A DNA stretch of 15,215 nt from Saccoglossus kowalevskii. Taxonomy: Eukaryota; Hemichordata; Enteropneusta; Harrimaniidae. The notes beneath the pieces are model-generated. The model had not been told where the DNA came from. It made no database searches and was given only the letters and a program-made list of their open reading frames with translations. This document shows positions 7,451 through 15,215 of this stretch, in pieces. The DNA is taken from assembly GCF_000003605.2 (NCBI RefSeq), contig NW_003114962.1, positions 82,496-97,710 of the forward strand. The letters run 5' to 3'. The position numbers and the translations under genes were made by a program. How positions within the stretch are numbered: the stretch's first letter is position 1; each line of letters begins with the position of its first letter.

Positions 7451-9434
7451 TATAAAATCATTTTTTGAATTCATATTCATGTACACATTAATACAATAAT
7501 TTTTTATGTTTCATGCAAAAGAATTGTACACCAGAATTTGCATGTTGATATTGTGAGTTCCTCGTCACTATATAGCCTCTATACTGAATTGTAGACCAGG
7601 GACTATACTCACATATACTATACGTATTACTTTTTTAAAAGCAGTGACTGTGACATTTATGTCTTGTATTTTAACTGATGTCTTTTGCAATAGATGCTGA
7701 TTCATCACATTATTAACACAAAAAAAAAACTCTGGACATATTATCTTGTACATAATTCAAGTTCTGCAGGTCAGTATATGTAGGAAAGTTTATTAAAAGG
7801 CATTTTACAAATTGCCAACAACCAGTTTTGCATACAACATGGATGAAGCATGGTTAGTTTTTGGAAATATGGCTGGGTGCCATCAACAAGGCAAACCTTC
7901 TGTTGAAGCAAAAAAATTATATTTCTAAAAAAAACCATCATGCAATTTATTATACATTATTTAAATGTTATTTTTTTTTTAAATACAGAAAAACATAAAA
8001 TTGAAATAAACAGTTTCACAAAAAATAAAAAATGTGGCTCACCTTGTTTCATGAAGGCATGAATTTGTTTTATACAAAATATTTATAAATTTTATATGGC
8101 GATTGAAAACAACTTGACCAATCACAATCCTTATCGAATGAATACTGCTCGTATAGAACTCCACTGCGGTCAGTTAACTGACTCGTGTTCGCAATTTTTT
8201 GTTTTGTGCCAAACGATAATAGTATTCCTCGTACTGGTACTTGTATTTTTTTAAATTTATTTCAGTGAACAAAATATTTATTACTGTAATTTCAACAAAA
8301 TTTTATGCAATCTATCTTTCAAGGCAGTAAATTGGCCTATGACTGAAAAAAGAACTGCAAAGACTCCTGGGTAATGGGTGTTACAAATTGGTTCTGCAGC
8401 AAAAAAATGATAGGGAGGGCGAAGAAAAATGTTTTATAAATATATATAAATGTCCATTCATGCCTACATAAAGTTTGGTGTATGAAAGGGAGTTCCGTTT
8501 CTTTTTTTGGCAGTTGATTATATAAGATAAAATGTAAAAACAATGAGACTCCTGATTCATAAAAATTCTTTTAAAGAACATGTACCCAGCAAACTTCAAT
8601 TCTATGTTGTTCAATTTCAATCAACAAGGAATGTTGCTGTTTTTGAATTAACTTTTTTTTTAAATAAATGATATTACTATCATCATTATAAAGTTTCGAA
8701 CACAGCGTCAAGATTGTTACATGATTAGAACTGATTAAATCAAACCATACGAAGATGTGTTTTGTGGCTAAAGACTTGAAATATGTAAATTTTAAGATAG
8801 CATGATTAAAATTTAACTGCGATTCAGACATTCTCTAAAAGTTATTGCATGCTACTATAATAATTTATCACTTGTATTAAATCTTAGATGTAAGTGGTAG
8901 TATATATGATGTACACATTTTTGTCTAAGGAATTGCTTAAGTGCTAATTTTGGCTTTTTTTACTATTCTGATGGTAGAAAACAATGTTTAATTAACTTTT
9001 TCAGTCACGCAAATGAAACAGGTAATTGCACAGGCCACAGTAATGCTGTAGACTGGATGATCACTTCTTGGTTTTTCTTTATCTGTCTCTGTTTATAAGC
9101 TATAACCAAATAATGACAGACATGTTAATATAATATCGAACATACACACAGAAATACAACAAATGCTGTCCATTAGAGTCAGATGTGTGTAGTCGGCGTC
9201 AATGTGTTGTTATTTACTATCATACAGTGTATAAAGCCACTTCATAGATGCACTGATGAGACTTCTACTTTTCTTTCAAGATCTCTACAAAATCAATCAT
9301 GTTACATACTACCGGTAGGCATACTATAATAAGGAAGGCAGCAGTGAAAGACTGGGGCATACACTGACAAATTGAGTGCAATACAGAGGGGTAGGATAAA
9401 AGAGGGGGAGTAAATAAATCATCAAATATAAGAT
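7451..9434. other. Intergenic region and probable GEN1 3' UTR
   Basis: No coding exon was recognised on either strand. The short frames at 7568-7753, 8337-8543, 8381-8620 and 8571-8831 are AT-rich and domain-free. The part next to 9435 should include the 3' UTR of GEN1 on the minus strand. Candidate poly(A) signals on that strand are the ATTAAA variant at 8992-8987 and AATAAA motifs near 8279-8274 and 8263-8258. None can be chosen from sequence alone. Confidence 0.4.
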
Positions 9435-9569
9435 CTAATCCAACCCCACAATGCTGTCATCCGCATCTGAAAAATCAAGATCCATCAGCAGTTTTAGTTT
9501 ATTGCTGTGATCTGGAAGAGCTTTATCTTGAATGTCATTGTTTTCATGCAATTCAGCAACACTCCATTG
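9435..9569 (-). pseudogene. GEN1: Shifted-frame continuation of the GEN1 C-terminus
   Basis: In the frame one base from the main exon, the minus strand is open from about 9625 to TAG at 9437-9435. It encodes SVAELHENNDIQDKALPDHS, then NKLKLLMDLDFSDADDSIVG, then LD. The acidic, leucine-spaced composition looks like a genuine protein end, unlike the main-frame tail VLLNCMKTMTFKIKLFQITA. One extra A in the A5 run (plus-strand T5 at 9570-9574) would join DRLKMK to KQWSVAELHE. Alternatives are an assembly error, a real recent frameshift allele, or a short intron using the TTTTTCAG acceptor inside this stretch. Confidence 0.55.
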
Positions 9570-10665
9570 TTTTTCATTTTCAGTCGATCGGCCAATGACA
9601 ACGGACTGTTTTCAGCAATATTCTCTTTACTAAGCTTACACTTGATATCCTTATTGACTGGTTTCACACAGAATTCATCTTCACATGTTTTGGTTTTATC
9701 ACCAAGAATAGAAACAGGATGGTTGTTCCTTTCTTTGTCATCACTTGATGTACATTCTTCAAATACTCCAGACTCAAAAGGCTCGGAAGGCTCTGAAGGC
9801 AGTTTATCGCAATTTTTTGGTGGGTTGTCTACACAGACATTGAGATCTGAAGCGAAGTGACTACCTTTAACTTGAAGGGGATTTAACACATCAAGTCTAC
9901 TTTTAGCTTTGTGGGGATTCAAGTCACCATGGTTACCTTCTGTTTTTACTTCAAAGTCTAAGAGTTCACTTACAGTACTGGCAGACTGTGTCCTCATGAT
10001 CCCTTTTTTCTTCTTCATTTTTCCAACTAAGTTACTGTCTGACTGAAACCTTTGATACTTCCTTAGAGGCTTGACCAGCATATAGTCAGAATCAGTTTTG
10101 TTTGGTTCTGACTCCTTGAAAATGTCTTTCCTAATCAATGCAAGCAATTCACACACTTCCCCTTCACCTTGGCTTCTTTCATCATCATGGCAACTGTCTT
10201 TGTCTTCAAGAAAATGGATGACATTGGCAATTCGTTCCCTGGCAACCATATTGCTCCCTGATTGGTCATGATCTCTGTCTTCCAGGCTACATCTGTCCCC
10301 GGCTTCCAAATCCACAACCATAACATCAGCTTTGTCTTTAACGACTTCTGATGGTCTGACCTTTAACCTGTCACTTAGTGATAGGACACATAAGTCGTCA
10401 TCATCACTTCCATTGGAATGTGCATCGTTGCCATGACAACCATCATCCTTCTCAAAACACGGACTCATAATACAATGGAGGACATTTTCATTGGCCACAT
10501 TCTTGTTTGGTGTTATTTTTCTATCTGTCTCTGAAGGCTTGGATGTACTGTCCTTAACGGCAATGGCTGAACTCATCGTAGAGACATCTTCATTGACGGT
10601 TAGAGCTTCCATACTGGCTATTGCTGCATTAAGGTCAAGATCCGTAAAAGCATTTTTCTTAGAAG
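9494..10665 (-). CDS. GEN1: GEN1 last coding exon: disordered C-terminal tail
   Basis: Acceptor CACAG at 10668-10666. The exon starts with CT, completing a Ser codon left by the 11684 exon, and runs 390 codons including TAA at 9494. It encodes SKKNAFTDLDLNAAIASMEA and then a long acidic, Ser/Asp/Glu-rich tail with no folded domain. This is as expected for the poorly conserved GEN1 C-terminus (human protein 908 residues), which carries localisation signals and CDK sites. Visible features are a Lys-rich KMKKKKG and RTQSAS stretch (possible nuclear signal and phosphosites) and two copies of an LSLxDRLK box, at 10361-10384 and 9578-9601. The second matches the human C-terminal SPLPLRQRLKLRF. Odd: 10 codons past this second box the frame becomes unlike protein and soon stops. 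The frame one base over stays open to TAG at 9435 and gives an acidic tail ending DFSDADDSIVGLD. A missing base in the T5 run at 9570-9574 would explain this. Sequence in 10669-10768 upstream of the acceptor is intron. Confidence 0.85.
9578..9601 (-). other. LSLADRLK box 2 in the GEN1 tail
   Basis: Encodes LSLADRLK preceded by NSP. It aligns with the conserved extreme C-terminus of human GEN1 (SPLPLRQRLKLRF). This supports the gene identity and shows that the end of the protein is close. Confidence 0.7.
10361..10384 (-). other. LSLSDRLK box 1 in the GEN1 tail
   Basis: Encodes LSLSDRLK directly after an acidic SDDDDLCV stretch. It is nearly identical to box 2 (LSLADRLK), some 260 residues further on. 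This is a possible short linear interaction motif of unknown partner. Confidence 0.6.
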
Positions 10666-11340
10666 CTGTGAAAACAAATGTGACAGACATGAATATAATG
10701 GTTATATAATATTCTAGTATACTAATACATTTTAAAAATGAAAGACTTCCTTGTGACTGGCCATTCAAGATAAAAAAAAAGTACGAAAAAAAAACTTTGG
10801 ATACTCAATCTAGGTTTTGAATTATTAAATTAAAAAGAGTACAACACTAGGAAATCACAAATCATTGTTTCCAGGGAAACAAAGACTTTTTATTTATCTA
10901 TTTTTTTCAATGTTTTTTGTGCCAGGCGACAGTTCCGGACATTTTTCGTATGTGCAAATTGCAAGTGCTAATGCTGACACATGGTGCATTTTTGGCACAG
11001 AAGTCATATTCATTATTGGGACTACCGGTACATGACAGGGCTGTGCAGCCATCTTCCTATCAAATGGCAATTCAATGCGCTATCCTGGCTTGGTCAAACA
11101 CAAGTACCTACGAACCTTAACCAAGATTCTCCCAAAGTCGCATTCATTAGTGAATGAATTTTGGCCAGTGGAATTGGCCTTGCCATTGAGTCTGTGGCGC
11201 ACTCACCCAGGGTAGGGGTGACTTTTATTTACTTTTTTTCAATAATATATTGGAAACTGTCACTCAACAAAATATCCAAAATCTGTACCCAGTAGTGTTT
11301 TTAAATTTTTACTTGTTAGCTGCACCCATTGTAACAAATC
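10666..11340. other. GEN1 intron, part left of the minisatellite
   Basis: Intron between the 11684-11815 exon and the last exon. The block at about 10920-11220 is clearly less AT-rich than the rest and reads like a dispersed repeat (for example CCTATCAAATGGCAATTCAA and, on the minus strand, CCCTGGGTGAGTGCGCCAC). No family was recognised. The plus-strand frame at 10917-11120 is not supported as a gene. Confidence 0.5.
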
Positions 11341-11670
11341 TGACTAGTCAACTAACAATTTTAACAGATTTGAGTAGTTCCCTAACAATTTTAACGGATT
11401 TGAGTAGTTCCCTAACAATTTTAACAGATTTGAGTAGTTCCCTAACAATTTTAACGGATTTGAGTAGTTCCCTAACAATTTTAACGGATTTGAGTAGTTC
11501 CCTAACAATTTTAACGGATTTGAGTAGTTCCCTAACAATTTTAACGGATTTGAGTAGTTCCCTAACAATTTTAACGGATTTGAGTAGTTCCCTAACAATT
11601 TTAACGGATTTGAGTAGTTCCCTAACAATTTTAACAAATCTAAGTGGTCCAGTAACAATTTTAAGGTAAA
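11341..11670. repeat. 30-bp minisatellite, 11 units, inside a GEN1 intron
   Basis: Eleven head-to-tail 30-bp units begin at 11341 and repeat every 30 bp. Units 2-10 (11371-11640) are almost identical, differing mainly at an A/G position (AACAGATT or AACGGATT). Units 1 and 11 are degenerate. Because 30 is divisible by 3, several frames on both strands stay open, producing the artefactual repetitive reading frames at 11250-11669 (+), 11344-11658 (-) and 11348-11728 (-). On the transcribed (minus) strand the array begins 13 nt inside the intron, just after the 5' splice site at 11683. Each regular unit carries TTAGGGAAC. Confidence 0.95.
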
Positions 11671-11683
11671 TAAATAAGCTTAC

Positions 11684-11815
11684 ATTTTTTCTTTGGTTTG
11701 CTTTTCTTTTTTTCAAAAAAATCGGCAACCATCTGAGGAAATGCTCTTACAAAGAGCTCCTCTATCTCTATCGTGGTGTAGACATTCTTGGATTCATCGC
11801 TGTCTGGCTCATTAT
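11684..11815 (-). CDS. GEN1: GEN1 exon: post-chromodomain helix and basic segment
   Basis: Acceptor TTCAG at 11820-11816, donor AAAAAT|GTAAGC. The exon starts with AT, completing Asp with the G left by the preceding exon, and leaves T for the next. It encodes DNEPDSDESKNVYTTIEIEE, then LFVRAFPQMVADFFEKKKSK and PKKK. This matches the human GEN1 segment after the chromodomain (LLTIEEESLFEAAYPEIVAVYQKQKLEIKGKK): TIEIEELF--AFP-MV---. The Lys-rich end (EKKKSKPKKK) is a candidate nuclear localisation or DNA-contact segment. The basic stretch abuts the donor, and the minisatellite follows 13 nt into the intron. Confidence 0.9.
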
Positions 11816-12142
11816 CTGAAACATGAACACAGAGAATGTATATATTTGTATAATTTCATCAATAATGGAAGAATATATAGTACAAGCTTTGAAGGACGTT
11901 CTGAAGAAGCAAATGAGTAAACTTGATGGACGATACTAGTATATTGCTATAGAGACACCAAGTTAAATATTTCTGTAAGCACTTCTAAAGGGGCTACCTA
12001 CTAACTTAAAACGAGATTAAAGATTTTTGTCCATGGGAAATTCTCACATTGTGTTTTCCATCCAGTCATTATCTGTTAACAATAAATCAACGTAAATACA
12101 ATTAGTAGTAGAACATAAACATAAAGAGCATGTAACGCTCAC

Positions 12143-12341
12143 CTGGTTTTTTCCATTGAACCTCCAAACATGGCACACCTTTTTGTACTCTGGTTTTCAC
12201 AATAATAATTGGTTCTAAATGTTTCCCGGTTACTGGACTCCCGCCTTTTATGATATCTCTCAAGTCCCATAGTGTAATCAAAGGGACAACCTTCTCCAGT
12301 GTGTACTCCTCAGGCCACTCCATTTTCATGTAGTTGAATTT
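12143..12341 (-). CDS. GEN1: GEN1 exon: chromodomain
   Basis: Acceptor TATTTTAG, donor CCAG|GTGAGC, 199 nt. It encodes KFNYMKMEWPEEYTLEKVVP, LITLWDLRDIIKGGSPVTGK, HLEPIIIVKTRVQKGVPCLE and VQWKKP. Human GEN1 has FTLEKMEWPNHYACEKLLVLLTHYDM... and LQPIRIVKTRIRNGVHCFEIEWEKP at the same place, so the match is unambiguous. Known: this region links the helix-hairpin-helix nuclease core to the GEN1 chromodomain, which contacts DNA and raises cleavage efficiency. IxIVKTRxxxGxxCxExxW is the chromodomain strand signature. The upstream MEWP-EYxLEK part is the helix that follows the nuclease core. Phase 0 entry, phase 1 exit. Confidence 0.95.
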
Positions 12342-12882
12342 CTAAAATAATACATTTGTAACAGCATTTGCTCTTGGAATCACATTTACAATAGAGGTGC
12401 AAGTAAGCTGGAAAAGCGGTTTATTTGACTCCAACGTAACCATGTCAACAAAATCTTTTGGCTCCATACTGTTGCCTTAACCATATATGTACAATTATAT
12501 CAATTTCTTATAAAAAATTTTTTTGTCAATAGATCATTTTTCGTTCACTGCAAGATCCCACGTTACGCGTAAAATTGAATGTAAAAACAGGACAAGCAAA
12601 GGTCATGCTTATTACAGTCACTTAATGTCAGACCCTTGTTACGTTATGCATGTAGTGACTTTCAATCATTCTACTCATTTGCATATTTCTGGACTAACTA
12701 TTTGCCAGTTGATGTTGAAATACTTTTCGATTTGTCGGCAACAAATGATTTTTGTTACTTTAAACAGCAAGACTAACTTTAAATAAACAATGAATTCGTA
12801 TGAGAAAATAGTCATTTGAAAAGATTGCTCACTGGAAATATTTTGTTTAATCAGGTTTTAATTTGCTACAAATATTCTTTAC
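12342..12882. other. GEN1 intron
   Basis: 541-nt intron between the 12883-13003 and 12143-12341 exons, GT-AG on the minus strand (ACAG|GTAAAG ... TTTTAG|A). No extra exon, element or RNA gene was seen. The plus-strand reading frame at 12523-12786 is within it and is not supported. Confidence 0.7.
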
Positions 12883-13003
12883 CTGTAATGCATACAATAT
12901 GGGACGTTTCCATTTCATCGTATGAGTTGGACATATATCCTTGGAAACCAAGAACTCTTTGATCACTTTCCTGTTTGGAAAGTCACTAACTGTCAGTGCT
13001 TTT
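12883..13003 (-). CDS. GEN1: GEN1 exon between Cys-rich segment and chromodomain
   Basis: Acceptor TTTTACAG, donor TTACAG|GTAAAG, 121 nt. The first base completes an Arg codon from the previous exon. It encodes KALTVSDFPNRKVIKEFLVS and KDICPTHTMKWKRPILYALQ. Human GEN1 here reads CEGFPFHEVIQEFLLNKDKLVKVIRYQRPDLLLFQ: FP---VI-EFL--KD and the RP-L---Q end are shared. The segment forms the helical end of the XPG-family nuclease core (H2TH region), which packs on the DNA duplex. It ends in phase 0 and joins the chromodomain exon. Confidence 0.92.
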
Positions 13004-13757
13004 CTGTAAAATGAAAATGGTAATATAAAAAATGAGTAAATTGGATCCCACGATGGTTCCAGCAAAAACACAGGTACAAATGCTCTCTGTGTGTCTCCAA
13101 TCATACTTAAAGAATATGATCACCAACATTATAGATACAAGCTTGTTTTGAATATATCCGTAACAAAAGTTGGTGAAATGGACATTAGAGAATACGTTCT
13201 GCCTACATTGTGATGTATTCTGGCAATTCAGTCAAGTTGTTACAAATTTGGTCAGTTTTAATTGCATGTATCATGCTTGTAATTGGTCATGGTCAAATAT
13301 GCATGGTTTCACTAAGATTGGCTTTCCATGGCCATCTTTACATCTTGTACGTAATATTGTTAGGAAAAGCTGTATTTGATCGCAGAAAAATTTAATCATC
13401 AAGGAGCTGGATCCATCAATCAGCATTCAAATTTGAACCAACTGAAATTTACGTCTTATATCAAACTGACAAAAAATGCAGCTTCGCATTTGAGTTTCCA
13501 TGGAAACGCATCACAATACTCAACTTTGTGTTCCATTTACCATAGAAATGCACCACATCACGCCTATTGTGTTTGATTTCATCAACATCGAATACAGGTT
13601 TATAGTTGAAATACTGCCAAGGTATAAAGGTGACGCAAATGTCAAATAAATGAACCTTGTCTGGTGAAGATGATACATGGTTATACATGGCCCATGTGAG
13701 CAGTGGTGAATCGCCATATCGAACCAACAAGATGAATGACTGAACTTTGACCCTAAC
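13004..13757. other. GEN1 intron
   Basis: 754-nt intron, GT-AG on the minus strand (AAAAAG|GTTAGG ... TTTTACAG). Reading frames at 13170-13379 (+), 13210-13395 (+), 13376-13576 (+) and 13461-13730 (-) fall in it. None has recognisable domains. Confidence 0.65.
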
Positions 13758-13956
13758 CTTTTTATGTCCCTCTCAATAGTTGTAGCCATGAGTTCTGTTT
13801 GTTGTTGATGCCACTCGCAAGGACACTGTAAATCATACGGTTGAGGTTCACAATATGATGTACTGTCACATAGTTTACAGCCATGTTTGACATGTTCCTT
13901 TGTGGATCCGGGATGGTGACAAGTACCACAGTGGGGTAACTTAGACAATTTTGGAC
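13758..13956 (-). CDS. GEN1: GEN1 exon: conserved Cys-rich segment
   Basis: Acceptor CACACAG, donor AAAAAG|GTTAGG, 199 nt. GT completes a Gly codon with the preceding exon. It encodes PKLSKLPHCGTCHHPGSTKE, HVKHGCKLCDSTSYCEPQPY and DLQCPCEWHQQQTELMATTI, then ERDIK. Human GEN1 reads LAHCSVCSHPGSPKDHERNGCRLCKSDKYCEPHDYEYCCPCEWH at the same point. The spacing C-x2-C-x13-C-x2-C-x5-C-x8-C-x-C is the same, as are HPGS-K-H--GC-LC and CPCEWH. The seven Cys with nearby His look able to bind metal, but that is inference. This segment is very specific to GEN1 among XPG-family nucleases (FEN1, EXO1, XPG), so it fixes the identification. Confidence 0.95.
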
Positions 13957-15031
13957 CTGTGTGACATGATGATACAATAAAATAGTTGAAAAAACAAACA
14001 AACTTGGAGATAGGACGTATGACACATGTGACATATGTCAAAACAAAAAAATTAAATAATATAAAACCTCTTCTGATGTTCAACTGAAAGGATGAAAAGT
14101 ACATGTTGAGGTATGTAAATAGATAACATTTCTTCAAAACTTGCATCCAGTGATGATGCATTTAAGTTTACTGGTATTTTGGGGGGTGTGGTATTATGTT
14201 ATTTATTTGATAGTATGAATATACACAAATTACAATTACTGTGGATCATAGTACGGTAATTCAGATTCCCTACAATTCTACAAATCTCTACAAACTTTAC
14301 ATTTGTATTTGCATATTGTTTGTATGAGCTAATGTAAATCACGGATGTGTCTAATGTCAAAATAAGTTGTATTTGAATGACCCAATAAAAGCAATTATTG
14401 GTAAATACAGTAGTCCTAAAGTACAAATTAACCTAAGCGTGTCATCTCAAAGTGCAAGTTCAAACTAATGTTTCATCTATTCACACATGAGAGTCCACAT
14501 AGAAGATAGCATTTTGAGAAATCACGATCCGTTCCCAATTCATAATTAGCCCATCACCTGCTGAATACTTCCATGCATAGCCACGAATAGCCACTATGAA
14601 TTGTACAAAACGGAGTCAGCAGGTGTGTGCATATTCAAATAATGGCTAGTACGGTACCGGTAATTCAGCATCGATGAACAAATAGTTACCAGAAGTCCAG
14701 AAATGTAAAATGAGTAGTGATTGAAGGTCGGAGATTGAGTGAATGTGTATCAAGATACATCAAGATTTACTCCTGTCAACAGTGATATGGTCTAATTTCA
14801 ATGAGTACCCTACAACTCTTGTATAAACGGCTGCAATCAGTAAACTAATCTTTATGTTAGGGAAACATTAAAATGCAAGGTATGGAATAATAAATCAAGT
14901 CCTACACTGTCTATGTCAAAGTAGATACTGTGGTAGTACGTGGGACTCCAGAAAATAGTCATAATACAACATTTATAATTTTCACCACAAGAGGGGCTAT
15001 ACTCACTTGAATCACAATTACACATACATAC
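13957..15031. other. GEN1 intron
   Basis: 1,075-nt intron, GT-AG on the minus strand (ACAG|GTATGT ... CACACAG). It contains two interlocking short inverted repeats at 14536-14625 and two GGTAATTCAG words (about 14254 and 14658). The minus frames at 13520-14161 and 13762-14034 run across the exon border into this intron and are shadows. Confidence 0.65.
14536..14625. repeat. Two interlocked short inverted repeats
   Basis: CAATTCATA (14536-14544) pairs with TATGAATTG (14595-14603). CACCTGCTGA (14555-14564) pairs perfectly with TCAGCAGGTG (14616-14625). The two pairs overlap rather than nest. Between them, ATAGCCAC is repeated directly twice. The structure may be a decayed MITE or a pseudoknot-capable intronic segment. 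Confidence 0.5.
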
Positions 15032-15075
15032 CTGTATCTAAATCCTTGCCTTTAGCTTTGGCCCAATCCTCAAAT
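15032..15075 (-). CDS. GEN1: GEN1 exon: short exon at the end of the nuclease core
   Basis: Acceptor TTATTTCACAG, donor ATACAG|GTATGT, 44 nt. One base completes a codon (Arg if the previous exon ends AG), then FEDWAKAKGKDLDT, leaving G for the next. Human GEN1 has LLQRFNRWNETSC before its Cys-rich segment, so RF--W is the shared core. It is the first exon of the gene inside this window. The XPG-N and XPG-I catalytic domains and the GIPGVGKE helix-hairpin-helix exons lie beyond 15215. On its own it is too short to identify; phase and position make the call. Confidence 0.8.
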
Positions 15076-15215
15076 CTGTGAAATAAAATCAGTTTAAATT
15101 TTATCCTGTGATCAAGCATTTCTGATAGAAGCACCTCCAAACAAGGTTGTACTCCTACAAATATGAGAAACACCACTCCCAGAAGAAGGTAAAAACTTAT
15201 AATATTTAAAAAGAT
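15076..15215. other. GEN1 intron, cut by the window edge
   Basis: The 140 nt upstream of the 15075 acceptor show the expected pyrimidine-rich minus-strand tract and no GEN1 coding match. The next exon upstream is outside the window. Confidence 0.6.

Noticed and set aside
7798-7928. Plus-strand open stretch including MDEAWLVFGNMAGCHQQGKP
   Set aside because: About 43 codons with no recognisable family and no clear splice sites. Chance is likely.
9507-9860. Plus-strand reading frame of 117 codons opposite the GEN1 tail
   Set aside because: It is antisense to the coding GEN1 exon and has no domain of its own.
10669-10768. N-terminal extension of the large minus-strand reading frame (MNGQSQGSLSFLKCISILEY...)
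   Set aside because: It is intron read-through. A good acceptor at 10668-10666 joins in phase with the upstream exon, and the extension is hydrophobic and unlike GEN1.
11250-11728. Repetitive reading frames on both strands (SSLTILTDL-type, and two minus-strand frames)
   Set aside because: They are translations of a 30-bp minisatellite that stays open because 30 is divisible by 3. The array lies in a GEN1 intron.
12847-13104. Minus-strand reading frame starting MIGDTQRAFVPVF
   Set aside because: The start is intronic. Only 12883-13003 matches GEN1.
13520-14161. A 213-codon minus-strand reading frame as a separate gene
   Set aside because: Only its middle (13758-13956) is real, as a GEN1 exon with splice sites. 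The two ends are intron.

Overview
The window is intron-rich, AT-rich animal nuclear DNA. Its mobile elements suggest a marine invertebrate, most likely a mollusc and probably a bivalve. The main clue is a Helentron/'pearl'-type element with tandem core repeats, a short GAC microsatellite, and a 3' hairpin followed by A's. The organism is inferred from style and was not identified.

All recognisable genes are on the minus strand. The right half (about 9435-15075) holds the 3' half of GEN1, the XPG-family Holliday-junction resolvase. Six exons join in phase and carry the end of the nuclease core, a conserved Cys-rich segment, the chromodomain, a basic segment and a long disordered tail. The 5' exons, with the XPG catalytic core, lie beyond the right edge. 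The final exon seems to carry a one-base frame break that cuts off an acidic C-terminus.

The middle (about 5463-6793) holds the start of an L-gulonolactone oxidase-like gene (GULO, last step of vitamin C synthesis). One clear exon encodes the conserved GKLFQNWARTFSC...ELYFLPT segment. It is preceded by a small exon with an ATG in good context and possibly by an extra upstream first exon. No later GULO exon could be found in the remaining 5.4 kb to the left edge.

At the far left (507-546) is a single 40-nt exon, with good splice sites, encoding the FLNRIYHPNIDE core of a ubiquitin-conjugating enzyme closest to UBE2H. No partner exon was found.

The remaining sequence is intron and intergenic DNA with repeats. 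These are a 0.9-kb pearl/Helentron-like element (3060-3994), two related TA-flanked MITE copies in opposite orientation (2779-2990 and 7270-7450), a second MITE type (4165-4347), a GC-rich short repeat present two or three times (4868-4980, 5162-5300, 6564-6620), and an 11-unit 30-bp minisatellite inside a GEN1 intron (11341-11670). The three genes have no evident functional link. No bacterial, viral or RNA genes were seen.
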